Below are positions 40,469 to 48,426 of a stretch of DNA of 64,000 bases, one piece after another. The DNA is from Psychroflexus longus (GTDB lineage: Bacteria > Bacteroidota > Bacteroidia > Flavobacteriales > Flavobacteriaceae). Below the pieces are notes generated by a model, which was not told the DNA's origin, searched no databases, and was given only the letters and a program-made list of their open reading frames with translations. A program made the translations under genes and the position numbers. Every line of letters begins with the position of its first letter. The first letter of the stretch is position 1. The DNA lies in NCBI RefSeq assembly GCF_020164595.1, contig NZ_JAIQZE010000007.1, positions 62,001 through 126,000 of the forward strand, given 5' to 3'.

Positions 40469-41599
40469 ATGGCTAATAAATTCAAGCGTTACGACAGGGA
40501 TCGTCCGTACTTAAATTTACTTGATTTTCTTTCAGAAGAAAAGACGTTTTTAATCGTAGTCGTCGTAGGTTTAATTTTGGCCGCGACTGCAACAACCAAT
40601 GCCGATCTAGCTATGTGGATTGGTTTCTTTTTTGCAGCCTATGCCGCAGTTGCAAATGATAGTATACAATCTTTAGGGACTTTTATAGAAAGTAATAAAG
40701 CCAAGAAATGGTGGATCCTTTGGCTTTTTATTGGAGGTATATTTTTATTAACCGTTTCTTGGAGCTTTTTTCATTTTGACGGGGATGTTACTTATCAACG
40801 CCTTACCAATCCCGACGGTTCTACGGATTACCCACATCCAGATAAATTTACATTTTTTCAAGTCATTGCACCTCTCGTTTTGTTAATCTTGACAAGGCTG
40901 AAAATGCCTGTATCTACTACATTTCTTTTATTAAGTGTATTTAGTGCTGATACTTCTGGAATTACTTCAGTTGTTTTAAAAAGCTGGTCAGGTTATTTAC
41001 TTGCTTTTGTAGTTTCCTTTTTAGTTTGGTACTTATCTTATAATACAATAAGAAAGTATTTCAAAAGTAGGAAGCACAGTAATTCCTGGGTAGCGGTTCA
41101 ATGGATAGTCAGTGGCTCGCTATGGGCGACCTGGGTGATGCAGGACGGAGCCAATATTGCTGTTTATTTGCCTAGAGAGCAAACTTTTGGTCAGTTTTCT
41201 ATTTTTGCGCTTACCATCTTTTTTGGTCTTGGACTCTTGTTTTATTTGAGAGGAGACAAGATTCAAGGTGTTGTGAGTGAGAAGACGCGAGTATCCGATA
41301 TTCGTGCAGCAACACTTATAGATTTATCCTACGTGATCTTACTTATCTATAAACTTTTTATCTCTACGGTCCCTATGAGTACCACCTGGGTTTTCCTTGG
41401 CATTATTGGAGGAAGAGAAATCGCTATAAGTATATCCCGTAAGAAAAAAGGAAATAAACATAAGAAGAAGGCAACACGGATGATTGCCAAAGATTTTGGG
41501 TATGCTATGATCGGTCTTTTAGTTTCTATTATTCTTGCCGCAAGTGGAAATTCTGCAATACGAGAAGAAATATATCAATCTATATCAAACATTTTCTAA
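40469..41599 (+). CDS. PiT-like inorganic phosphate permease homologue, divergent
   Basis: A 376-residue integral membrane protein with about ten hydrophobic segments. It shows an internal duplication as in PiT phosphate carriers. In the first half, AAVANDSIQSLGTFIES precedes MPVSTTFLLLSVFS. In the second, MQDGANIAVYLPR precedes VPMSTTWVFLGIIGGREIA. In classical PiT proteins the matching elements are GANDVANA-type and P-S-TH motifs; here the His is replaced by Thr (STT). Transport of phosphate or another anion is plausible but unproven. The stop overlaps the start of the lipoprotein amidohydrolase by one base (TAATG), so the two are co-translated. Confidence 0.7.
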   Translation: MANKFKRYDRDRPYLNLLDFLSEEKTFLIVVVVGLILAATATTNADLAMWIGFFFAAYAAVANDSIQSLGTFIESNKAKKWWILWLFIGGIFLLTVSWSFFHFDGDVTYQRLTNPDGSTDYPHPDKFTFFQVIAPLVLLILTRLKMPVSTTFLLLSVFSADTSGITSVVLKSWSGYLLAFVVSFLVWYLSYNTIRKYFKSRKHSNSWVAVQWIVSGSLWATWVMQDGANIAVYLPREQTFGQFSIFALTIFFGLGLLFYLRGDKIQGVVSEKTRVSDIRAATLIDLSYVILLIYKLFISTVPMSTTWVFLGIIGGREIAISISRKKKGNKHKKKATRMIAKDFGYAMIGLLVSIILAASGNSAIREEIYQSISNIF

Positions 41600-43239
41600 T
41601 GAAATACTCTTTTATTTATCTTATACTATTGGCATTTTTATTTTCTGCGTGTACCAATAAAACCAACGCAGATTTAATTGTTACAAACGCAAAAGTTTAT
41701 ACTGTAGACGATGAATTTTCTGTCGTAGAATCTTTTGTCATTTCTGATGGAAAAATTATTGAAACTGGCGAAAGCTCAAATTTACTTTCTAAATATTCTG
41801 CTGCTGAAATTATTGATGCTGATGGTAAGACCATATTGCCTGGATTGATAGATGCGCATGCACATCTTTACAATTTGGGCTTGAAACTAAGCAGGGTCGA
41901 CCTGGATGGTACAGAAAGCTACGCCGACGTCATTGGAAGGCTTCAGGCATTTCAGCAAAAATATCCTGAGACTAAGTACATAATAGGAAGAGGATGGGAT
42001 CAAAACGATTGGGAGACTAAAGAATTTCCAACTAAAGACACCTTAGATCTATTATTTCCAGATGTTCCAGTAGCACTTACGCGGATAGATGGACATGCTA
42101 TGATTGTAAATCAATCCGCATTAGATATTGCAGGAATAGACGAATCTACTGAAATTTTTGGAGGAGAAATACAAAAGAAAAGCGGAAAGCTTACGGGTAT
42201 TTTAATCGATAATCCAATGGCCAGTGTTAGGGCAACTTTTCCAGAAATTGATAAAAATGCACAAACAAAAGCACTAAAATCTGCAGAAGAAATAGCAATC
42301 TCTTTAGGATTAACAAGCCTCGTAGATGCAGGACTTAACTCTGATGTAATTCACCTTATAGACGAATTACAAAAAAGTGGTGAGCTCAAAATGAGAATTT
42401 ATGCCATGTTAAGTAATAATGAAGAAAATATAGCAGAATTCCTAAAGTCAGGTATTCTAAAAACAGACAGACTGAATGTAAGATCCGTAAAAGTTTATGC
42501 AGATGGAGCTTTAGGATCTAGAGGTGCGGCATTAAAGAAGCCTTATTCAGATTTAGAAAACCATTTTGGAAGTATGATTATAGATCTAGAGGACTTTCAA
42601 GCTCTAGCTGATCGTCTTCATAATACTGAATTCCAAATGAATACTCATGCTATTGGTGATTCTGCAAATTATGTTGTTTTAAAAACTTACGACAAGTTAT
42701 TAAAAGATGATTCAAACAGGCGTTGGAGAGTAGAACATGCCCAAGTTATGGATGATTCTGATTTTAATTATTTCGATGGTGAAAATATAATTCCATCGGT
42801 ACAACCAACACATGCAACAAGTGATATGTATTGGGCAGAGGATAGGCTGGGAGCTGAGAGAGTACAACATGCTTATGCTTATAGAACCTTACTTAAAAAT
42901 GCAGGAGTGGTTGCTCTTGGAACAGATTTTCCTATCGAAAAAGTGAATCCATTTCTAACCTTCTACGCATCTGTTGCCAGGAAAGATCTTGAGAATTACC
43001 CTGAAGGTGGTTTTAATCCTGATGAAAAGTTAACTAGGGAAGAAACCTTGAAAGGAATGACCATCTGGGCGGCTTATTCCAATTTTGAAGAAAATGAAAA
43101 GGGAAGTATAGAAGCTGGAAAATTTGCAGACTTTGTTATTTTGGATCAAGATCCTATGGAAGTTGAGGAGATGAAAATCCCTGAAACTAAAGTTCTATTT
43201 ACATACATTGACGGAGAAAGAGTTTATCAGTCTAATTAA
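41599..43239 (+). CDS. Lipoprotein amidohydrolase (YtcJ/amidohydrolase-3 family)
   Basis: A 546-residue metal-dependent hydrolase with a lipobox (FSAC, lipid on Cys18). Metal ligands are visible: GLIDAHAHLY (HxH), a later His in MNTHAIGD, a His in RVEHAQVMDD, and Asp in LGTDFPIEKVNPF. The N-terminal strands (DLIVTNAKVYTVDDEF) and C-terminal KFADFVILDQDP make the composite barrel. YtcJ-like enzymes hydrolyse amides or related groups; the substrate is unknown. It is translationally coupled to the PiT-like gene, and its last eight bases overlap the end of the opposite-strand methyltransferase gene. Confidence 0.92.
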   Translation: MKYSFIYLILLAFLFSACTNKTNADLIVTNAKVYTVDDEFSVVESFVISDGKIIETGESSNLLSKYSAAEIIDADGKTILPGLIDAHAHLYNLGLKLSRVDLDGTESYADVIGRLQAFQQKYPETKYIIGRGWDQNDWETKEFPTKDTLDLLFPDVPVALTRIDGHAMIVNQSALDIAGIDESTEIFGGEIQKKSGKLTGILIDNPMASVRATFPEIDKNAQTKALKSAEEIAISLGLTSLVDAGLNSDVIHLIDELQKSGELKMRIYAMLSNNEENIAEFLKSGILKTDRLNVRSVKVYADGALGSRGAALKKPYSDLENHFGSMIIDLEDFQALADRLHNTEFQMNTHAIGDSANYVVLKTYDKLLKDDSNRRWRVEHAQVMDDSDFNYFDGENIIPSVQPTHATSDMYWAEDRLGAERVQHAYAYRTLLKNAGVVALGTDFPIEKVNPFLTFYASVARKDLENYPEGGFNPDEKLTREETLKGMTIWAAYSNFEENEKGSIEAGKFADFVILDQDPMEVEEMKIPETKVLFTYIDGERVYQSN

Positions 43240-43939
43240 ATTTTAGCTTTGCTAAAAACCCATAATGCTCATCTTCAAACATGAGTTCACACAAGAAGCC
43301 TCTTTTAGAGGCTTCTTTTTTTAATAGGTCAAAATCTAGATATAACCATTGAAATGCATTTGAAACTGATTTCTTATAGCTGATTTTATAAGTCATTTGA
43401 CCATAATAATCATCTGTTTCATCTAATTCATTTTCATATAAAAATACCAAATCTGAAGAATCGAGTAAAACCTGACCATTTGGATGCATGAGGCATTCTA
43501 ATTTCTCAAAAAAGAAATCCAGATTATCTAAAGTTTGCGCAATACCAATACCATTCATCAATAATAATATAGTATCGAACTTTTCATTTTCTAATTCAAA
43601 AAAATCTAAGCATTTAGCCTCTTTTAATCCTCTCTTGTTGCAAATTTTTATGCTTTTCGGCGAAATATCAATAGGTAGAACTTCAAGTTCTCTTGATTTT
43701 AGCACCAGACTATGACTTCCAGAACAACAGCCTACGTCTAAGATTCTGCCTTTACATAAATCAAGAGCTATTTGCTCCAGTTCTGGCATTTGCTGATAAG
43801 TTCTAAAAAGATATTCAACAGGAATTTCATCATCATAGAAGTCTTCATTATGAACTTTGATAGAAGTTTTATCTTGATGTGTATAAAAGCTTTCTAGAGC
43901 TAGACCGAATATATCTTTGTAGGAAGACTTAGGATTCAA
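43232..43939 (-). CDS. Class I SAM-dependent methyltransferase
   Basis: About 235 residues. Motif I ILDVGCCSGSHSLVL binds S-adenosylmethionine; the second strand acidic region is VLPIDISPKSIKICNKRG and motif IV-like FDTILLLMNGIGIAQ follows. The target molecule is unknown. The frame is open up to 43990, but the only upstream starts are TTG codons. TTG at 43939 (LNPKSSYKDIFGLAL) places the conserved KDIFG near the N-terminus and avoids overlapping the divergent gene at 43963, so I prefer it. The start is uncertain; the family is not. Confidence 0.85.
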   Translation of the reverse strand: MNPKSSYKDIFGLALESFYTHQDKTSIKVHNEDFYDDEIPVEYLFRTYQQMPELEQIALDLCKGRILDVGCCSGSHSLVLKSRELEVLPIDISPKSIKICNKRGLKEAKCLDFFELENEKFDTILLLMNGIGIAQTLDNLDFFFEKLECLMHPNGQVLLDSSDLVFLYENELDETDDYYGQMTYKISYKKSVSNAFQWLYLDFDLLKKEASKRGFLCELMFEDEHYGFLAKLKFN

Positions 43940-43950
43940 ATTGTTGATTT

Positions 43951-43958
43951 TATATTTG
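43951..43958 (+). promoter_or_regulatory. Candidate -7 box of the YkgJ-type gene
   Basis: TATATTTG, an exact TAnnTTTG match, ends four bases before the ATG at 43963. TTG at 43941 is too close to be the -33 element. A leaderless or near-leaderless message is implied. Confidence 0.45.
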
Positions 43959-43962
43959 CAGT

Positions 43963-44460
43963 ATGGAAGAATTTTTAAAAGACTTACCAAATCTTGCCAA
44001 AGATAAACATAAAACGCACAAGGATTTCTTCAAACGATTGAAAAAGCGACCTCCAAAGCACCTGGATCAAACCATGCAGGTATTGCACGATGAAACTTTT
44101 GAAGAAATAGATTGCTTAACCTGTGCCAGTTGCTGTAAAACTACAGGACCCTTGTTTACAAATAAAGATATGGAAAGGATCTCAAAGCATTTTAAGATGA
44201 AACCTTCTGTATTTATTGATACTTATCTTAGAATTGATGAGGACAATGATTACGTGTTACAAAGTGTTCCTTGTCCATTTTTAGGAACAGACAATTATTG
44301 TTCTATCTATAAAGTAAGACCTAAAGCTTGTGCAGAATTTCCACACACTGATCGTAAAAAATTCCAACAGATTTCAAATCTTACTTTAAAGAATGTTGAA
44401 ATTTGTCCTGCTACTTACAAAATCGTAGAAAAAATGATGGAACAGATTAAACTGAAATAA
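43963..44460 (+). CDS. YkgJ family cysteine-cluster protein
   Basis: A 165-residue protein of the YkgJ (UPF0153) family, which carries a conserved cysteine set thought to bind zinc or an iron-sulfur cluster. Visible Cys motifs: CLTCASCCKTTGP (CxxCxxCC) and PCPFLGTDNYCSIYKVRPKAC. There is no signal peptide, so it is cytoplasmic. Function is unknown in the family. It is divergent from the methyltransferase, and its last 14 bases overlap the end of the decarboxylase gene on the other strand. Confidence 0.9.
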   Translation: MEEFLKDLPNLAKDKHKTHKDFFKRLKKRPPKHLDQTMQVLHDETFEEIDCLTCASCCKTTGPLFTNKDMERISKHFKMKPSVFIDTYLRIDEDNDYVLQSVPCPFLGTDNYCSIYKVRPKACAEFPHTDRKKFQQISNLTLKNVEICPATYKIVEKMMEQIKLK

Positions 44461-45826
44461 GTTGAGATTCCTTTTCTTCTACATAAGTTTCAAGGACTTT
44501 GAAAAAGTTCATGATATCGTCTGACTTATTGTTTGAGTTGATGGTGACTAACCTAACAAAAACTTCTCCCTGAAATTCGCCATAACCCACCATAAGTTTG
44601 CCGTCTTCATATAAGGAATTGCATAAATCTTTTGGATCTACATTTTTATAATTGAAGCAGACAGAGATTGAATCTTCATAAGAATAAAGCTTATAATCAG
44701 GGTGATTCTCAACATAATTGCGAGCTGTCTCAGCTAAGCTGAATTGCTGATCTATCATACTTTCAAGGCCTTTTGTTCCTACTGATTTCCACAGAGTCCA
44801 AAACTTCAGTGCATCATTTCTTCTTCCGCACTGTAAAGAAGTTTTTCCCAAGTTATACTCATCATCATCAGTTTGGTATAAGTAATCTGCTTCGCAGGCA
44901 AAACTATGTTTGAGATTATGCTTTTCTTTTGTAATCAAAATTGAACAGCTCAAAGGTACATTCAGCATCTTGTGAGCATTGAAACTGAAAGAATCTGCTT
45001 TTTCAACGCCGTCAACCAGGTGCTTGTAAGTTTCACTAAATATGACAGAACCACAGTAAGCTCCATCTACATGTAACCACAAGTTTTCATAATTTTTGGT
45101 AATGTCATGAATGGCATTGATGTCGTCAAAAGCACCCAATACTGTTGTTCCAGCTGTGGCATTAACAAAGAAGGGTTTAAGGCCATCTTTTATGTCAGAT
45201 TCAATTTGCTTTTGAAGAGCTTCAGGTATCATTTTACCAAACTCGTCAACTTTTACATTTCTTATTTGATTTATACCTATTCCCCCAAACATAGCATTTT
45301 TGGTAATAGAATAATGAGAAGCTGAAGAGGTATAAATTACCATTTTTTCAGAAACCCCCTCAAATTTTATGTCTCTATTATAAGCATCTCTAGCCATTAG
45401 CATAGCCATAAAATTACTCATAGAACCGCCAGGTGGAAATGTACCGTCGGCATTTTTTCCAAAGTTGAGCATCTCACAAACCTTGGAAATTATAACTTTT
45501 TCAATGCCTACTTGTGGTCCACCAACTTTGTAGGTGTACATGCTATTATTTAACATTACAGCAAGTAATTCTCCAAGCGTTCCTTTATTATTTCTTCCGC
45601 CGAAGAGTTGGTTAAAAAATAATTTGGTAGATGTTCTTGGAGTACTTAAAACAACTTCTTCAAGTAATGATTCTAATGTATTTTGATTTATACCCTCAGG
45701 GCTTAGATCAAGATCCAATATATCGAGCAATTTTTCAGCTTTAATTGGTTTTACGACACCATTTTTTTTCTCGTGAGTTAAAAGTTTATCTGAAATTTTC
45801 TGAAATAGTTCAAGGTCTGCTTGCAT
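44447..45826 (-). CDS. PLP-dependent group II decarboxylase, probable cysteine sulfinate decarboxylase
   Basis: A 459-residue pyridoxal-phosphate decarboxylase. The PLP lysine is Lys286 in FNAHKMLN. The stretches FFNQLFGG, PGGSMSNFMAM, ATAGTTVLGAFD, LWLHVDGAYCGS and LQCGRRNDALKFWTLWK follow animal cysteine-sulfinate/glutamate decarboxylases segment by segment as I remember them. The reaction would be cysteine sulfinate to hypotaurine (or aspartate or glutamate to beta-alanine or GABA). The call of cysteine sulfinate rests on the divergent neighbour, a cysteine dioxygenase 71 bases away, which makes that substrate. Aspartate 1-decarboxylation is the main alternative. Confidence 0.85.
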   Translation of the reverse strand: MQADLELFQKISDKLLTHEKKNGVVKPIKAEKLLDILDLDLSPEGINQNTLESLLEEVVLSTPRTSTKLFFNQLFGGRNNKGTLGELLAVMLNNSMYTYKVGGPQVGIEKVIISKVCEMLNFGKNADGTFPPGGSMSNFMAMLMARDAYNRDIKFEGVSEKMVIYTSSASHYSITKNAMFGGIGINQIRNVKVDEFGKMIPEALQKQIESDIKDGLKPFFVNATAGTTVLGAFDDINAIHDITKNYENLWLHVDGAYCGSVIFSETYKHLVDGVEKADSFSFNAHKMLNVPLSCSILITKEKHNLKHSFACEADYLYQTDDDEYNLGKTSLQCGRRNDALKFWTLWKSVGTKGLESMIDQQFSLAETARNYVENHPDYKLYSYEDSISVCFNYKNVDPKDLCNSLYEDGKLMVGYGEFQGEVFVRLVTINSNNKSDDIMNFFKVLETYVEEKESQLISV

Positions 45827-45897
45827 AAGCCTTATTTGAAATTTATATTTACTAATATTCGAATAATACTGTAATTAGATAAAAATAATTAAAAAGC

Positions 45898-46434
45898 ATG
45901 GACTCTTCAGAAAACATAACATCTTTAAAGAAACTTTTAGAAGTTTTGCCACATTGTGAAGGTCAGGATTATTTTGATTTAGCAAAAAATTTATCAATTC
46001 CTGACGAAGAACTTCTTCCTTTCGCTTTTTGGTCTGATCATAATTACACTAGAAATTGTGTGCACAGAACCAATGATTATGAACTTTTACTCTTATGCTG
46101 GGAGGAAGGCCAAGAGACACCTATACATTGCCATAATGGCGAAGAATGTTGGGTTTATCTTGCAAAAGGAAAATTGAGAGAGAAAAGATATGTAGATAAA
46201 GATGGAGGACTTGAGTTGATTGCCGACGTGAAAATGACTCAAGATAGACTATCTTATATGAATGATGATCTTGGTTATCATTCTTTACACAACTTGCATG
46301 ATGGCAGATCAATGAGTTTACACTTGTATGTGGGACCAATCGACGAATGTTCTGTTTATAAAGAAGAAAAGGATAAATTTGTCTTTAAAGAATTAGATTA
46401 CTATTCAGAAAATAAAAAAATACTTTCAAACTAA
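45898..46434 (+). CDS. Cysteine dioxygenase-type cupin
   Basis: A 178-residue thiol dioxygenase that oxidises cysteine to cysteine sulfinate at a non-haem iron. Iron ligands are His77 and His79 (IHCHNGEEC) and His128 (GYHSLHN). Cys84 lies five residues after His79 and Tyr144 is in LHLY, matching the Cys93-Tyr157 pair that cross-links in mammalian enzymes; many bacterial relatives have Gly at the Cys position. NYTRN at about 51-55 carries the arginine that should hold the substrate carboxylate. It is divergent from the putative cysteine sulfinate decarboxylase, with menB 13 bases downstream. Confidence 0.9.
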   Translation: MDSSENITSLKKLLEVLPHCEGQDYFDLAKNLSIPDEELLPFAFWSDHNYTRNCVHRTNDYELLLLCWEEGQETPIHCHNGEECWVYLAKGKLREKRYVDKDGGLELIADVKMTQDRLSYMNDDLGYHSLHNLHDGRSMSLHLYVGPIDECSVYKEEKDKFVFKELDYYSENKKILSN

Positions 46435-46447
46435 ATAAAAACTACAG

Positions 46448-47281
46448 ATGAACTGGAAAACGGTTAAAGAATATACTGATATTACTTATAAGAAAAGCGG
46501 CGGAGTTGCAAGAATAGCTTTCAACAGACCGGAAGTCAGAAATGCATTTCGCCCCAAAACAGTCGGTGAACTTTTTGAAGCATTCCTGGATGCGAGAGAA
46601 GATCCAAACATTGGAGTAGTTTTATTCTCTGGAGAAGGGCCTTCTCCAAAAGATGGTAAATACGCATTTTGCAGTGGTGGAGACCAAAATGCTCGAGGTC
46701 ACCAAGGTTACGTCGATGACGATGGAACTCCAAGACTGAATATTTTGGAAGTACAAAGGCTGATAAGATTTATGCCTAAAGTTGTTATTGCAGTTGTCCC
46801 CGGATGGGCCGTTGGTGGCGGACACTCCTTACATGTGGTGTGCGATCTTACTCTGGCGAGCAAGGAACACGCTATTTTCAAACAAACAGACGCAGATGTA
46901 ACAAGTTTTGACGGTGGTTATGGTTCCGCTTATTTAGCAAAAATGGTAGGTCAGAAAAAGGCTAGAGAGATTTTCTTTTTAGGTAGAAATTATAGCGCAC
47001 AAGAGGCTTTTGATATGGGGATGGTAAATGCAGTAATTCCTCATGACGAATTAGAAGACACTGCTTATGAGTGGGCTCAGGAGATTTTAGAAAAATCACC
47101 AACGTCTATTAAAATGCTAAAGTTTGCTTTCAACGCTACTGATGATGGAATGGTAGGGCAGCAAGTTTTTGCAGGTGAAGCTACTCGATTGGCCTATATG
47201 ACAGACGAAGCAAAAGAAGGAAGAAACGCGTTTCTGGAAAAAAGAAAACCTGACTTCAAAAATATTAAATGGATTTCCTAA
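46448..47281 (+). CDS. menB: 1,4-dihydroxy-2-naphthoyl-CoA synthase
   Basis: A 277-residue crotonase-fold enzyme that closes the naphthoquinone ring in menaquinone biosynthesis. MenB-specific segments: RNAFRPKTVGEL, YAFCSGGDQNARGHQGYVDDDG, VPGWAVGGGHSLHVVCDLT, SFDGGYGSAYLAKMVGQKKA and the C-terminal EGRNAFLEKRKPDFKNI. Length and motifs are normal. It follows the cysteine dioxygenase by 13 bases, which may put it in that transcript, although the pathways are unrelated. No other men genes are in the window. Confidence 0.97.
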   Translation: MNWKTVKEYTDITYKKSGGVARIAFNRPEVRNAFRPKTVGELFEAFLDAREDPNIGVVLFSGEGPSPKDGKYAFCSGGDQNARGHQGYVDDDGTPRLNILEVQRLIRFMPKVVIAVVPGWAVGGGHSLHVVCDLTLASKEHAIFKQTDADVTSFDGGYGSAYLAKMVGQKKAREIFFLGRNYSAQEAFDMGMVNAVIPHDELEDTAYEWAQEILEKSPTSIKMLKFAFNATDDGMVGQQVFAGEATRLAYMTDEAKEGRNAFLEKRKPDFKNIKWIS

Positions 47282-47321
47282 ATTGAATTTTAATCACTGA
47301 TAATCAATAACTCGAAAAACT

Positions 47322-47903
47322 ATGCCAATTCTTACTGAAAAAGAACTTCAAGACATTGTAAATAAAGAAACTGAAGCTAAAGCCAAAATCGAAGAAAAAA
47401 ACTTAGAAATTCGTCAGCTTTATAAAGACAAACAAAACGCAAAATCACAAAGAAAAGGTTTTGTAGCTTCAACGGTAATTTTGAGTATCTTATTTTTAGC
47501 TCTACTTTTTACAGTATTATTTCAGCCAAACCTTTTGGAAATCAATGAAGGAGTAAAAATCTCTGATGATGAAGTGGTAATTAAAAAGTCAGTTTTGAAA
47601 AATTATGAAAATCAAGTTATGGAGTTGGAATCTCAGGATTCTGATTATACTAATCCGTTGGAATTAAAAGAATTTTATGCAGTTCAATTAGGAGCATTTA
47701 AGAAATTCAATACCAAACTTTCTTCAGAAAATTATAGCGTAGTCCATAATGCGAATTTCAAAGACTTTAATCTTTATACCTTAGGAGTATTTGAAACTGA
47801 AGCAGAAGCATTAAAACTGCGAAACGTTATAAAGCAACTCAATTTTAAAGATGCTTTTGTAGGTAAATATAAAGATGGTGAGCGCGTAGAATCCAACTAT
47901 TAA
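47322..47903 (+). CDS. Membrane-anchored SPOR-domain protein
   Basis: A 193-residue protein with a charged, probably coiled-coil N-terminus (5-45, cytoplasmic), one transmembrane helix (about 50-70, FVASTVILSILFLALLFTVLF), a linker, and a C-terminal SPOR-like domain (about 120-190, FYAVQLGAFKKF to FVGKYKDG). SPOR domains bind denuded peptidoglycan at division sites, so a cell-envelope or division role is possible. It is followed after one base by two PH-domain protein genes, probably in one operon. Confidence 0.8.
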   Translation: MPILTEKELQDIVNKETEAKAKIEEKNLEIRQLYKDKQNAKSQRKGFVASTVILSILFLALLFTVLFQPNLLEINEGVKISDDEVVIKKSVLKNYENQVMELESQDSDYTNPLELKEFYAVQLGAFKKFNTKLSSENYSVVHNANFKDFNLYTLGVFETEAEALKLRNVIKQLNFKDAFVGKYKDGERVESNY

Positions 47904-47904
47904 T

Positions 47905-48426
47905 ATGAAATTTGAAAACTTAGAAATATCACTTTCAGATCTTCCAGATTTTAAATCTGTAGATCTTGAGCCTATTCAGCGTCGCTACAAAAAACTCATA
48001 TGGCTCAATGAAGCTTCGATTTTTATCCTTTTGTATACCTTTTCGATTTCTGGGTTCTTTTTTGATAAATTCCCTTCGTGGATTTCGTTCGCAGCTATAG
48101 GTATATTGAGTGTTTTTTTTCTTTTGAGAGCCATAGAAATTGAAAAAGGATTTCCTCTCAAGAAGTTTGGCGTTAGACAGTATGATATGATTTATCAATC
48201 AGGTTTTTTCTATTTTACGGAAACGGTAGTTCCCTATAAAAGGATTCAGCACGTAGAAATAAAACAAGGCCCATTGTCTAGATTATTCTCTTTATACTCA
48301 TTAAGACTTTACACCGCAGGAGCGTCTTCTGGTGATCTTATAATTGATGGCCTTGATAAGTCCACCGCTCAAAAGCTAAAGGCTAAGGTTCTTGATAAAA
48401 CGACAGTGGAGGATGTCACAGATTGA
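47905..48426 (+). CDS. PH domain-containing membrane protein (YdbS-like)
   Basis: A 173-residue protein with two hydrophobic helices (about 33-75) followed by a bacterial pleckstrin-homology (bPH2) domain: YQSGFFYFTETVVPYKRIQHVEIKQGPLSRLF and LRLYTAGASSGDLIIDGL hold the family's signature (VPYKRIQHV). YdbS- and YdbT-type proteins are encoded together in many bacteria; their function is not settled. It overlaps the next gene by 14 bases. Confidence 0.88.
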   Translation: MKFENLEISLSDLPDFKSVDLEPIQRRYKKLIWLNEASIFILLYTFSISGFFFDKFPSWISFAAIGILSVFFLLRAIEIEKGFPLKKFGVRQYDMIYQSGFFYFTETVVPYKRIQHVEIKQGPLSRLFSLYSLRLYTAGASSGDLIIDGLDKSTAQKLKAKVLDKTTVEDVTD

